DNA of 64,000 nt from Saccharothrix deserti (GCF_009769385.1 NZ_VKAB01000039.1:23391-87390), one strand, 5' to 3'; positions 17,368-26,732 are shown, counted from the first letter of the stretch. A program made the numbers and translations. The notes: generated by a model not told the origin, from the letters alone.

Positions 17368-17823
17368 GTGGTTCGCACCATCACCATCACGGGAACGCGT
17401 TCAATATCGGCCGAAGACGACGACCGCCTCAACGTGCTCTTCGATGACTACCTGCTGCCGTTCGGCAACGCCCACTTCTACATCGGAGGAGCGGCCGGTA
17501 TCGACACCGCCACTCTCAACTGGCTGGCCGAGAACACCTCGGCAGCCCTCACCGTAGTGGTCCCCTGCACAGTCGCTGACCAGCCGAAATCAGCCTCTTC
17601 GGCGATCAAGTCGTGGCGGGGGCACAACCGACTCGCCGAAGTCATCGAGCTGGCCGCGCCCGCTCTCGACACGTCGGCCTACCACGCCCGCAACCGGTAC
17701 ATGGTCGATCGCAGCGACTTTGTCATCGGCTTTCCCCGAGGCACCGGCCAGACCTCCGGCACTTGGTACACGTTGAACTATGCCGCCGATCGGGGAAAGC
17801 CTCGCCTGGTGGTACCGGTCTGA
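17368..17823 (+). CDS. SLOG-fold nucleotide-binding protein
   Basis: This ~151-aa protein has the SLOG/DprA-like Rossmann outline: TITITGTRSISAED at the N-terminus, YIGGAAGIDTATLNWLAEN (GGAxGID-type loop), AYHARNRYMVDRSDFVIGFP, and a GTGQTSGTWYTLNYA segment near the end. SLOG proteins bind nucleotides or nucleotide-derived signals, and some sit in antiphage systems as sensors. A GTG at 17368 is preferred because GGAAAGGA lies 9 bases before it; the frame also holds an ATG at 17341. Confidence 0.7.
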   Translation: MVRTITITGTRSISAEDDDRLNVLFDDYLLPFGNAHFYIGGAAGIDTATLNWLAENTSAALTVVVPCTVADQPKSASSAIKSWRGHNRLAEVIELAAPALDTSAYHARNRYMVDRSDFVIGFPRGTGQTSGTWYTLNYAADRGKPRLVVPV

Positions 17824-17849
17824 CACGGAATGAGTGCTCTAATGAATCC

Positions 17850-19130
17850 GTGACCGCCGTCGAAGGTGAACTCGGTGCCGCCGGCCTGCGCAGGCTGCGC
17901 GAGTCGCGCGGCTGGTCCTGGGCGGACCTTGCCCGAGCACTCCGCGACACCGCCCGCGATCTCGGGATAGCGTCTCCGGCCACCCTTCCGGTGTCCAGCA
18001 TCCAACGCACCGTCGCCCGCTGGGAGAGTCCCGCCGATCGCACCAAGCCAGGCGACCGCTACCAATACCTCCTGGCCCGGATCTACGCGAAGACCTCGAC
18101 TGGGGATTGGGATCTCGGCACCGGTTCGGACTTCGCCAAGCTCCTCGACGTACTCCGCGACTTCGGCACCGCACCTCAACGCATCGACCGGCTCATCGAC
18201 TCGATCACCCACGCCCGACCGAGTCCACGAAATCCGGCACGCCGAGCCGACGACCTGGTCGACCACCTGGCCGTCACGGTCGCCGACCTCAATCAACAGG
18301 TCGGCTCAACACCGTTCGTCCGCCTCCAACTCCAACTGGCACCGGTCCTCGATGCCTGCCGCACGCTGCTGACCGGGCCGAAGCCGACCATCGACTTGCT
18401 GATCCTCGCCACCGACGCCTACGCGTTGGCCGCCCGCTTGGCCTTCGAGACGCGCGACGACGACGTCGCGATGGCGCTCTACCGCGACGCCGAAGCCACC
18501 GCCGCCCGTCTGCCCGACCGCAGCCGCCTGGCGGCCGTGCTCACCAGCCACACGATGGTCACCCTGCACGCCACCGACGATCTCAACGCCGCACTCCAAC
18601 TCGCCCGCGCCGCCACCGTCGACGCCCACCGCGGCTCCAGCCACGCCATCCGAGCCCGTGCTCACGCCGTCCATGCCGAAGTCCAAGCCCGCGCCGGCGA
18701 TCCGAGCGCCGCAGCCACCGCCCTTGACCGTGCGTGGAAGACCGTCGACCAGCTCTCCGTGGGCGACCCGTTCGCCGCCTTCAACGCCGACAGGGTCAGC
18801 GGCTTCGAGGGCCTGTGCGCCCTCTACAGCGGCCAAGCCCACCGCGCCGACGACCTGCTTACCCGCTCCCTGACCAGCCTCACCGGCGCACGCGACGCGG
18901 TCCAACGAGGTATCGGCGCCACGGACCTCGCCCTGGCCCGCCTCGGTCTCGGTGACGCCGCAGCCTGCGTCACCCTCCTCCACGAAGCTGTGGACATCAC
19001 CGCCACTACTGGCGGCCGAGTGCCGGCCCAACGCATCGGCCGCGCACGCAGGCACCTGCGCCCATGGCGCGAGGAGTCCTTCGTCGCCGAGCTGGACGAC
19101 CACATCCACGACACGCTGCTAGGTCGGTAA
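17850..19130 (+). CDS. HTH regulator with TPR-like repeats
   Basis: This 426-aa protein has an N-terminal XRE-like domain (GLRRLRESRGWSWADLARAL, then VSSIQRTVARWESPADRTKP) and a long alpha-helical region of TPR-type repeats (DDVAMALYRDAEATAARLPD; HAEVQARAGDPSAAATALDR; LGLGDAAACVTLLHEAVDIT). Such regulators sense peptides or partner proteins. It lies 26 bases after the SLOG gene on the same strand, so the two may form one unit. Confidence 0.75.
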   Translation: MTAVEGELGAAGLRRLRESRGWSWADLARALRDTARDLGIASPATLPVSSIQRTVARWESPADRTKPGDRYQYLLARIYAKTSTGDWDLGTGSDFAKLLDVLRDFGTAPQRIDRLIDSITHARPSPRNPARRADDLVDHLAVTVADLNQQVGSTPFVRLQLQLAPVLDACRTLLTGPKPTIDLLILATDAYALAARLAFETRDDDVAMALYRDAEATAARLPDRSRLAAVLTSHTMVTLHATDDLNAALQLARAATVDAHRGSSHAIRARAHAVHAEVQARAGDPSAAATALDRAWKTVDQLSVGDPFAAFNADRVSGFEGLCALYSGQAHRADDLLTRSLTSLTGARDAVQRGIGATDLALARLGLGDAAACVTLLHEAVDITATTGGRVPAQRIGRARRHLRPWREESFVAELDDHIHDTLLGR

Positions 19131-19141
19131 GACAGCCACCT

Positions 19142-20770
19142 TCAATGGCCTGGTCCACGGGGCCGCTGAAGTTTCGGTACCACCGGCTTCCCTCCCACCA
19201 TCGGGCGCTGAAGCCGTGTCCTGCTCACCGGGGTGTTGGTCGAACGCCTGACAACAACGTGCACCCTTGCGTGCTCCGCGTCCCTGAACTCACTCAGCGC
19301 GGGAGCCACTCGACCGGCCGCAGCAGCCTGATGGATTCGATTGCGAGCCTGAAGCCAGATCGCGATCCGCGCAATCAGCAGCACCAATGCCGCGAGCAGG
19401 GCAAGCGCAGCCAGCGCTTCATTGCCGCGCGCAGTCAGAACCCCGACCGCGGCGATCACCCTCGCTGCCTGGCGCAGCTTGCGGGCCAGCGGTCCGATCC
19501 GTTCCGGTAGAACCCGATGTGGTGTTCGTGCCGCTCGGTCGTACTGCGTGACCAGTTCAGTCAGCACACCGCCCGAGCGCCCTTCCCGTCCCCGAGCCAA
19601 GGCAGCCAGTACCTCGCCAGTGGCATGCGCGATCCCGCCCAGATCCTCGTGCAGGGTGCGGGTCCGCAGTACCTCGGCAACGTGCTCGACGACCTTGGTG
19701 CTCGCCTCCATAGCCGTCTGGCGCTGCTCAGGCGTGGCCCACGCGCCGTTGATCCGTTCCAACGCATCGGGCGGCGGTATAGAAGCCCAGCGCTCGGTGA
19801 GCTTCGGCCAGCTCAGGTCAGCGGCGAGCTTCGACCCCGAGTACCTAACCGGCTTCGACTTCCTGGTGCGATCCTTGTGCAAGAAAACCGTGTAGCCGAG
19901 CACTCGGCCGCCATCACCAGCCACGGCCTGCGGGTTCAACCCTTCCCGCTTCAGCTCACGCAGGAACTGCTCACCACTCCTCGTCGTCGCAGCGACCTGC
20001 GAAACGACAAGCCGCAACTCCTCCCGAGCCGTCACCTCCCACCCCAGCCTCTCAGCCTTGCCTTTCTCCTGCCGGGTAGGCGCCACCGGAGCGGTCTTGT
20101 CGATGCTGGCTGTGGGCGTCAGGCCAAGCTCACGTTCCAGCGCCTGGCACTCCTTCCGCAGTGCCAGGAAATCCCGGTAGGGTGTGAACTGCTTACCGGT
20201 GACCTCGGAGACGAGCGTGACCATGAGGTGAATGTGGTCGTCAGCGTGCCGCACAGCGATCCACCGACACCCGGCCTGATGAATCCCAGTTGCCTTCATC
20301 AACCGCTCAGCGATGCCCTCCCACTCCTCATCGCTCAGCGTCCGATCCCCAGGATGAAGCCGAACCGGCGTGTGCCACACGTACCCAGGCCGGAGCACTA
20401 CGGCCTTCTTCCGGGCATCCCACTTGTAGTGCCGCACCCAAGCCGGAGCATCCGCCGGCACGTCCCCAAACCGAATCCGCTCTGCCCACTCGTCAGTGAT
20501 CGCCTGCGGAGTGCTCAACGGCAACCCGGCTACCCGCGGCCACTCCTGCATGGTGGTGATCAGCGGCCCGAGCGTGAAGTCGAACTCACCCGGCTTGACT
20601 ACCTCGCCATCCACTCGGACAGCCACAGCCTTCTCCGGCTGATGTGCCCAAGGGGCATCATCCCAAGCCGCAACAATTCGAGGGTTCCGATGCTCCTCGG
20701 CCTTGCCAGGTCCGAACAGGTACCGAATCAGCCCGGCAGGCCGATACCCTCGAACGACCTTGGCGATCAT
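19142..20770 (-). CDS. relaxase / mobilization nuclease
   Basis: This 542-aa relaxase starts with MIAKVVRGYRPAGLIRYLFG, as in actinobacterial MOB relaxases. The metal-binding histidine motif is IAVRHADDHIHLMVTLV at about residues 170-186. The C-terminal third has a hydrophobic pair of helices (ALAALALLAALVLLIARIAI), suggesting membrane association. It should nick oriT and pilot DNA through a helper conjugation channel. It overlaps mobC by 4 bases (ATGA). Confidence 0.85.
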   Translation of the reverse strand: MIAKVVRGYRPAGLIRYLFGPGKAEEHRNPRIVAAWDDAPWAHQPEKAVAVRVDGEVVKPGEFDFTLGPLITTMQEWPRVAGLPLSTPQAITDEWAERIRFGDVPADAPAWVRHYKWDARKKAVVLRPGYVWHTPVRLHPGDRTLSDEEWEGIAERLMKATGIHQAGCRWIAVRHADDHIHLMVTLVSEVTGKQFTPYRDFLALRKECQALERELGLTPTASIDKTAPVAPTRQEKGKAERLGWEVTAREELRLVVSQVAATTRSGEQFLRELKREGLNPQAVAGDGGRVLGYTVFLHKDRTRKSKPVRYSGSKLAADLSWPKLTERWASIPPPDALERINGAWATPEQRQTAMEASTKVVEHVAEVLRTRTLHEDLGGIAHATGEVLAALARGREGRSGGVLTELVTQYDRAARTPHRVLPERIGPLARKLRQAARVIAAVGVLTARGNEALAALALLAALVLLIARIAIWLQARNRIHQAAAAGRVAPALSEFRDAEHARVHVVVRRSTNTPVSRTRLQRPMVGGKPVVPKLQRPRGPGH

Positions 20771-21189
20771 CGTCGAAGCCTCGACCAGATCGAAGCCACC
20801 ACAGCGTCGTGTGACCTCAGCATATTGCCCAGAACTCGAAGCATCGTGCGAATGGCGGCAGCGCTATCAACCCGCCCGGTCGAGTTCGCGACCTTAGCAA
20901 CCTGGTTGAGGCTGCTCCCCACATTAGTCAGCACTCGCCGACGCTCACGAAGCTCCGAGATCAGCTCGCGTACCTGGCTGTCCTCGAACGACTCACCGCG
21001 AAGCTTCCGAACCGCAGCCTGGTGCGCAGCCTGCTGAGCCCATGCCCCAGGCTTCATTCCCTCGACAGCAGCGACCTTGCATAGGTCTGCCCACTCGGCG
21101 TCGGTGTAGCGCAAAGCCCCACGCCGAGCCCGTCGCTCCCCTGCAGCGTGCTCCCGATAGCCCAACCGTTCCTGCTCTTGCCCACCCAT
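20767..21189 (-). CDS. MobC-like relaxosome protein
   Basis: This 140-aa protein contains YTDAEWADLCKVAAVEGMKP, then the MobC-type core RRVLTNVGSSLNQVAKVANS. MobC proteins bind oriT next to the nick site and help the relaxase. It is the first gene of the mob operon and is coupled to the relaxase by ATGA. Confidence 0.85.
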   Translation of the reverse strand: MGGQEQERLGYREHAAGERRARRGALRYTDAEWADLCKVAAVEGMKPGAWAQQAAHQAAVRKLRGESFEDSQVRELISELRERRRVLTNVGSSLNQVAKVANSTGRVDSAAAIRTMLRVLGNMLRSHDAVVASIWSRLRR

Positions 21190-21331
21190 AACCGTGTCCC
21201 CCCGACACTGGCTAGGACGACGTCGCTTCGGACGCCGTCACCACCAGCTAGGTGGGCCACCTGGTGGTCTTCTTCTGCTTCCTCGTGATGCCTTACCCAG
21301 GTGCACAGCATGCCATGCCGCACGCACACTC

Positions 21332-21356
21332 AGGTGGAAGAGGCACTCTTCCACCT
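21332..21356. repeat. 11-bp inverted repeat upstream of mobC (possible oriT)
   Basis: AGGTGGAAGAG and CTCTTCCACCT flank a 3-nt loop in the 263-bp non-coding stretch 21190-21452 between the ietS-like gene end and mobC. A second weaker palindrome (CTCAGC...GCTGAG) and another AGGTGGA follow to the right. The place directly upstream of mobC-relaxase is where oriT is usually found. A terminator for the protease gene is the alternative, but there is no T-run. Confidence 0.45.
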
Positions 21357-21452
21357 ATCTTGCTCAGCATGTACTGCGCTGAGTAAAATAGGTGGAGCCG
21401 GCTCCTATCAAACGGCCTATTAAGAGTCGCGGCGGCTCTGTCGTCCCGACAT

Positions 21453-23795
21453 CTATGGGCGAATCCTGAGTCGTGCAGGTAGACGAACTTGTTGAGTTAG
21501 AAGTTGGTGTAGATTCGCATGAACAAGATGCTGGTCTTCCAGTGTTACGGTCAGTGCATACGACTGCTCAAGGTAACGAGGGTCGTTTCTGGCCCAAGTC
21601 GCTGCGCGATGAGTGACCGCGACATAGAAGATATCGTCATCGTTGACGAACGAGTTAGTCATAGTCCAGCTGCGCACTTGCAGCGTACTGCTTGCTACGA
21701 AATCGCTGCCAGGAATTAGGGGAGGGCGTCTGCGGTCTCTGATTGGATCCAGGGCATTTGTGGATTCTTGACGTCGTAGTACTTCTCGGAGTTCGTCAAG
21801 ATCGATATTGCGGTAAAGGTCAACCTGCATATTGGCGTGGAGGTACTCGCGACGTTGACGTCGCACCGGAGGGTCAAACGCCAGCGCTATGATGAGTGTA
21901 CGTTGGCTACCACTGCCTCGTCGGAAAACTTCAGGAACCGGTACCGGATGCAGGTGCACGGTGTCGACAGGCATGGCACCGTCGTAAGTCATTGTCGCGC
22001 GTCGATTTCCGCTATTGATGGCACGTTCTGTATCGGGGCGTCCCAGTCCGAATCGAGCAGCCTTGCGGTGCTCCTCGACGTTATCTGCTGACGTATCGGG
22101 CAAACGTGCGCTACCGGCTAGCAGCGCTCGGATTAGGTTGGCCGAAGCATCAGGATAGGCGTGCGTAATGTCAGCTGCAATGCGCGCCACGGCTGGTGCT
22201 GCGTAGCTTGTCCCGTTGCAAGCTTTGAACAGTTGTCCGTTCGTCGAATTTATTGCCGTACTGACGAGGCTGGCACCCATATCATTGGTGACCACATGCC
22301 CGAGATCGCTCAAGACGAGGTTTCCGCCGTAGTGAACTACTTCTGGCTTGTTGCGTCGCCGTTCATTCGATCCGGTTCCTGGGCCGGTGCGACTAAAAGG
22401 TGATACTTGATCTGCGCTGGCGATGGCTTGCCATCCCAGGCGATTCGACCCTATCTCGGCTACTCCTTCACTGAGTGCCAAGGAGCCGACAGTAAGGGCG
22501 AGGGCTGCGGGTGCGGGTTCAGAAAGTCGATGTTCGGGAGTGTCGAGGTATTTGGGGTAGTCGTCAGCAGCGTGATGGCCACTGGGTGTCATGGCGCTAA
22601 GGGAGTGGAAAACTACATTTCCCGTAGGAACGACTACCACAATATTGAGTTCTCTAACGAGTTCGTCAATGGTCTCGGTAAGGGCGTCAAGGTGAATATC
22701 GGAGTAAGGTTCGCTATAGCCGACCGACAAGTTGAATATTCTTACGCCGTAAGTCTTGTGGAGGTGGCGAATTCCTTTTTCGACGAGCGTGTGTGGAAAG
22801 TCGCTAACTGCAAACCGTGGGGCACCGGAAGGGTTATTTGGATCGGGTTCCAGAATTCGCGCTACGCGCACTGTTCCGTAGGCTTTGAAAGGCGAGCCTT
22901 CGCGCAATTCTTCGTGAAGAAACGGTAGAAGGACACGGCCGACCACTTCGCTACCGTGATCACCAGGCTGCTGCCACGGGTAGTTGGGCGGTCCGACAGG
23001 GTCCACGGATTCTACAAGGCCGTATAGCAGTGGATGGGCAGAGGCGGGGGCATCGTCGAGCACGCCAACTGCAGCCGATGCCACGGTAATTCGATGGGGT
23101 AGGTCCTCAGATTGGAGTGTGCGCCAATCGCGAAAATCAAGGAATGGTACAGGAGGGGTGCGGACCAGTTCCACTACACTGGTATTAAGTAGATCTTCGA
23201 GACCTTCCGCATTGACACGTGCACGAATCAGGTTTCGTCGAGGGCTAACGGAACGAAGTTGAGCCTGAACTTCCGTTTGTGCAAGCACTGCATCAACGAT
23301 GGAGGCGCGTCGCCGTGCTTCCGTTCCGTCTGGTGAAGGCCAAATGATAACGTCTACGAGAAACTGTCCATCAGGTGGCGGGGCAAGTCCAGGGCCGCGA
23401 CGATCCTCCGGTCCGTAGGGTTCTATATCGTTAATCAGGTCGACGAGCGAATATAGTGCTCCGGTTCGAGCATATTCTGCAAGCGCTACGGCGAGTTCAT
23501 TCGTTCCATCGTTACTGAGTACGAAGTATGTGTAACTCACGGTTTCGCCGAGAACTTGGAGTTTTCGCGCTTCGAGCGAATTTTCCTGTGGTCGACCAGC
23601 GGCGCGAATCTTAAAAACGAGACTTGGGTCGACGCCTGCGTCGAGGCGGCGCGGTGCCGTGACAACCTGCTGCAATTCTGCTTGCAGGTGGGCACCATGC
23701 TGCTGTCGGTTCCTCGGCACTGGCGTGCCACCTCCGCCGCCAGCTCGCCGAGACCCGACAGGGCGTGGATCGGGTAGCAGCAGGTGACTAGGCAT
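21453..23795 (-). CDS. subtilisin-like protease of an ietAS-type pair (IetS-like)
   Basis: This 780-aa protein has an S8 peptidase core at about residues 240-580. The catalytic triad is visible: Asp in VGVLDDAP (247/248), His280 in GDHGSEVVGR and Ser530 in CNGTSYAAPAVAR, with the oxyanion Asn in VPTGN. It has no signal peptide, so it acts in the cytoplasm. About 240 N-terminal and 200 C-terminal residues are not subtilase-like. It follows the AAA gene by 22 bases. Base composition is visibly lower in G+C than its neighbours. Known pairs of this type: pTiC58 stability locus and ietAS antiphage defence. Confidence 0.85.
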   Translation of the reverse strand: MPSHLLLPDPRPVGSRRAGGGGGTPVPRNRQQHGAHLQAELQQVVTAPRRLDAGVDPSLVFKIRAAGRPQENSLEARKLQVLGETVSYTYFVLSNDGTNELAVALAEYARTGALYSLVDLINDIEPYGPEDRRGPGLAPPPDGQFLVDVIIWPSPDGTEARRRASIVDAVLAQTEVQAQLRSVSPRRNLIRARVNAEGLEDLLNTSVVELVRTPPVPFLDFRDWRTLQSEDLPHRITVASAAVGVLDDAPASAHPLLYGLVESVDPVGPPNYPWQQPGDHGSEVVGRVLLPFLHEELREGSPFKAYGTVRVARILEPDPNNPSGAPRFAVSDFPHTLVEKGIRHLHKTYGVRIFNLSVGYSEPYSDIHLDALTETIDELVRELNIVVVVPTGNVVFHSLSAMTPSGHHAADDYPKYLDTPEHRLSEPAPAALALTVGSLALSEGVAEIGSNRLGWQAIASADQVSPFSRTGPGTGSNERRRNKPEVVHYGGNLVLSDLGHVVTNDMGASLVSTAINSTNGQLFKACNGTSYAAPAVARIAADITHAYPDASANLIRALLAGSARLPDTSADNVEEHRKAARFGLGRPDTERAINSGNRRATMTYDGAMPVDTVHLHPVPVPEVFRRGSGSQRTLIIALAFDPPVRRQRREYLHANMQVDLYRNIDLDELREVLRRQESTNALDPIRDRRRPPLIPGSDFVASSTLQVRSWTMTNSFVNDDDIFYVAVTHRAATWARNDPRYLEQSYALTVTLEDQHLVHANLHQLLTQQVRLPARLRIRP

Positions 23796-23817
23796 CGTGC
23801 GCCTCCTTGAGCAGGCG

Positions 23818-24795
23818 TTACCAGGGCCGCGCGGTCACAACTGCGATCGCATCGGTGATATCGCCGGGCAGGACCTCATTGTGACCCCGTAGGAGCGCGG
23901 CGCGGCGAGCGTCTGCGGCTAGCTTCTCCACGGCTGCATGGGGCAAGCCCTTGAGTGCGCTGGCTGTTTTGTCAATATCGACTCCGCGATGCGGGACGGG
24001 GCGAAGTCGAAGACGGAGTAGCCGGCGCAGTTCATGTACAGAAGGAAGTCGGAAGGTGAAGACTTCGTCGAAGCGACGCCACAGTGCCGCGTCAAGAAGA
24101 CCGGGGTGGTTAGTAGCTGCGAGCAGAAGACTGGGGCCGCGGTAAGTGTCAATCATCTGCAAAAATGCGGTTACTACGCGTTTCATCTCACCATGCTCAC
24201 TGCTGTCGTCGCGAGAGCGGCCGAGAGAGTCGAACTCATCGAAAAGTACAACAAAAGGAGCCTGGTTGGCGTAGTCTAGAACACGCCTAAGATTACTTGC
24301 TGTTTCTCCTAGGTAAGATGAAACGACAGCATCGAGACGTACCAAAAGAAAAGGTCGTCCCAGTTCTGTGGCGAGTGCCTCTGCCGCAGTGGTCTTCCCA
24401 CACCCTGGTGGTCCCTGTAGAAGTAGCCTCTGACGCCTGGGTATGCCCGCAGCGTCCAGGTCTGGCCATCGACGGACCTCTTCGACCAGTTGGCCTAGGG
24501 TGGCTGCAAGTTCGGGAGCTAGGACAAGATCTTCGATGAGCCGGTCTGGTGTACGCACCTCAGCAAGCGGCCACTCTCCCTCCCGGTCCTTCGGAGGCTC
24601 TGGAAGGATTACGGTGCTACCGGTATCGACCGTGCCACCTACGGCAAGGAGCTTCTGGAGATCGCGCGCCAACGCGTGATGCTGCTTGGCCTGCTCTTCC
24701 TCGATGATCTCAAGGGCCGCGCGACGGAACGCCAGCTCATCCCGGGTATGGAACGCCCGAAAGAGTGTCTTCAAGTGTCTGCCGGCCATGACCAT
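23818..24795 (-). CDS. AAA+ ATPase of an ietAS-type pair (IetA-like)
   Basis: This 325-aa AAA+ protein has Walker A in LLLQGPPGCGKTTAAEAL, Walker B in PFVVLFDEFDSLGRS, sensor 1 in LLAATNHPGLLD and an arginine finger region in ALWRRFDEVF. The N-terminus (MAGRHLKTLFRAFHTRDELA) matches ATPases found next to cytoplasmic subtilases. The frame is open 81 codons further upstream, but ATG at 24795 or 24789 fits this family start. It is the first gene of the pair. In ietAS it is thought to restrain or direct the protease. Confidence 0.82.
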   Translation of the reverse strand: MVMAGRHLKTLFRAFHTRDELAFRRAALEIIEEEQAKQHHALARDLQKLLAVGGTVDTGSTVILPEPPKDREGEWPLAEVRTPDRLIEDLVLAPELAATLGQLVEEVRRWPDLDAAGIPRRQRLLLQGPPGCGKTTAAEALATELGRPFLLVRLDAVVSSYLGETASNLRRVLDYANQAPFVVLFDEFDSLGRSRDDSSEHGEMKRVVTAFLQMIDTYRGPSLLLAATNHPGLLDAALWRRFDEVFTFRLPSVHELRRLLRLRLRPVPHRGVDIDKTASALKGLPHAAVEKLAADARRAALLRGHNEVLPGDITDAIAVVTARPW

Positions 24796-25003
24796 GATGC
24801 TAGGGCGTCGGGCTGCGCCGTCCCACACAAACTCTCCGTACCGGAGTTTCGCATGCAGGTTGGTGCGCGGGTGTAGCACGCCGGTTCCAGCTGAGATCTC
24901 TTGGAGTTCGCCGCAGCATCCTGAGATGGGTGGCTGGCAGTGACCTGACGGGGGATGCGCCCTGCAACGGCAACAGGCGACCTGTAGATCACTCCACTGA
25001 GTC

Positions 25004-25681
25004 TCACGTGGGCTCAACCACATCGTCCTCACCGTCAACGGTTGCCGCGTTGATATCGGAGGTGACGCGGCTCATCGCTAGAAGGGCAAAGCCGGAGATA
25101 ACCATGAGGCCGTCGAGTACCAGGGGGCCGACTGCTGCTGCCAGTGGGCCGTAGTGCCAGGCCAGTAGGAGGTCTCGGAGGTGGCCGTAGGAGATGACGG
25201 CTGAGCCGAGGGCCACGGTGCCGGTGCCGCCGAAGCGGGCGAGGGTCCATTGCCAGCCCTTGGGCCAGGGGATGCGGGAGAGGACTTCTACGGAGAGCAG
25301 TAGGCCGATGGGCCAGACTGCGGCTCCGATCTGCGGGGGCAGTCCTGGTGACCAGCCGGTGGGGTGGTGTTCGGCTGGTAGCCAGGTGTGGAGGACGTTG
25401 GCGGCGATCGACATGACCGAGCCGAAGACGAAGCCTGCCCAGGCCACCAGGCGGCCGTCTGTGGTTCGGGCTGGTGGAGTGGCTGGTGAGAGTGGCGTGG
25501 AGGTGTCGCCAAGGCTGGTGTCCTCCGTCGCCAGCTCCGCCAGCGCTTTGCGAACTGCGTGATCGGTGGCGCCGGTCAGGCGAACCAGGGTGGGGCGGCC
25601 TGGTGGTGGTTCGCCAGCTGCTCGCGCCGCTTCGAGCGCCTGTCGGATCTGGGTGACGAGTTCTGGGTTGGGTGCGGTCAC
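25004..25681 (-). CDS. DUF2637-like membrane protein with HTH-like N-terminus
   Basis: This 225-aa protein has an N-terminal region resembling a winged helix (GRPTLVRLTGATDHAVRKAL). Four hydrophobic segments follow (AWAGFVFGSVMSIAANVLHT; IGAAVWPIGLLLSVEVL; GTVALGSAVISYGHL; GPLVLDGLMVISGFALLAMS) in the style of DUF2637/SpdA-like proteins common on actinobacterial plasmids and integrative elements. It is the last of three GTGA-coupled genes. Its role is probably in plasmid spread or replication. Confidence 0.7.
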   Translation of the reverse strand: MTAPNPELVTQIRQALEAARAAGEPPPGRPTLVRLTGATDHAVRKALAELATEDTSLGDTSTPLSPATPPARTTDGRLVAWAGFVFGSVMSIAANVLHTWLPAEHHPTGWSPGLPPQIGAAVWPIGLLLSVEVLSRIPWPKGWQWTLARFGGTGTVALGSAVISYGHLRDLLLAWHYGPLAAAVGPLVLDGLMVISGFALLAMSRVTSDINAATVDGEDDVVEPT

Positions 25682-26319
25682 TGGGCCGTCTCCCCGGCTC
25701 CGGTGGCTCGTGGGTGGCAGCGTGCGCAGAGGACCGAGCGGGTTCGGTCTTCGTCCAGCCAGATGACGCGGGCCGAGATCGGGTCGGAGTCGCGGGCGTC
25801 GCACTCGCCGCAGGGCGGCATGGGCGAGCGCGCCTCGGGCGCGCGCTCGCGTGAAGGACGGTTCTCTGGAGGGTTAAGGACGGTTCGGGGGCGAGTGCTG
25901 CCCCTCGTGAAGCTGTTCCTTGCCGGTCGTAGCGACGTTATCTGCCCCTCGTGCTGGTCAACGGGCGGCAATGCTCGCAGGCCGTGGTGGTGGCTGTCCG
26001 CAGGCCCGGTGAAGGGGCAGAGGGCCAGGTCGTAGCCGTTCGGCCTGCGGTCGGCCCTCTTGATGTGCGCGGCGATCACGGCTGGATCGGAGGGGCGGAT
26101 CAGCTTGAGGGCTTGGAGGCTGCGCAGAGCTGAGCGGACGGTGCGCTCGGACAGACGCGTGTAGTGGATCAGCTTCTCGATGCTGGGGAAGGCGTGGCGA
26201 CCGTTCGGGTCCGCGTGGTTCGCCAGGCCGATCAGGACGGCCGCCAGGCTGGCGGCGTCTCCGCGGTCGCGGGGGATCGGTGCATCGTTCAGAGCCCAGT
26301 TGATCGCTTCGATGCTCAC
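25678..26319 (-). CDS. winged-helix replication-initiator-like protein
   Basis: This 213-aa protein starts with VSIEAINWALNDAPIPRDRG and has a winged helix (FPSIEKLIHYTRLSERTVRS, then ALRSLQALKLIRPSDPAVIA) of the type found in helix-turn-helix replication or plasmid control proteins. The C-terminus has a small Cys cluster (PPCGECDARD and LCARCH) that may bind zinc. It overlaps both neighbours by GTGA. Initiator function is an inference from context. Confidence 0.6.
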   Translation of the reverse strand: MSIEAINWALNDAPIPRDRGDAASLAAVLIGLANHADPNGRHAFPSIEKLIHYTRLSERTVRSALRSLQALKLIRPSDPAVIAAHIKRADRRPNGYDLALCPFTGPADSHHHGLRALPPVDQHEGQITSLRPARNSFTRGSTRPRTVLNPPENRPSRERAPEARSPMPPCGECDARDSDPISARVIWLDEDRTRSVLCARCHPRATGAGETAQ

Positions 26320-26732
26320 CAGGACACCTCCTCGGCGAGGAGGTGGAGGGTGGTTGCCTCGGCATCGGTCAGGCCGATATTGCCGGTGACGGTGCGCAGG
26401 CGCGTCTGGCGGATGACCCAGTCGTGGAAGCCAGTCTTGGCTTCGAGGCCGGTCATCGCCATCGCGGTGCCGAGCTCGGTCCAGGACATGGCGTTGCGCG
26501 TGCGCAACAGGTCGGCGATTACGCACCAGCGGCCGGAGGTGGCCTCTTGGGCGATGCGGGTGCTGTAGGCCAGCTCGGCGAACAGGTCGTCGGCGGTTGG
26601 AGTGCTGCCTTCGATGTGGGCGGCCACGAAGGTGCGGAGTCGGGCTGACGACCAGTGCTCGACCAGTTCGCTCAGCGGCTGGCGCGGGACGTCGTCGGGT
26701 GTGCGGATAGAGGAGTGGGTGGGTGTCGACAT
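26316..26732 (-). CDS. hypothetical protein, first gene of the element 1 right-end operon
   Basis: This 138-aa helical protein is not recognised. Visible stretches are HWSSARLRTFVAAHIEGSTP and SWTELGTAMAMTGLEAKTGF. It is GTGA-coupled to the winged-helix gene and probably acts with it in maintenance of the element. Confidence 0.6.
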   Translation of the reverse strand: MSTPTHSSIRTPDDVPRQPLSELVEHWSSARLRTFVAAHIEGSTPTADDLFAELAYSTRIAQEATSGRWCVIADLLRTRNAMSWTELGTAMAMTGLEAKTGFHDWVIRQTRLRTVTGNIGLTDAEATTLHLLAEEVSW

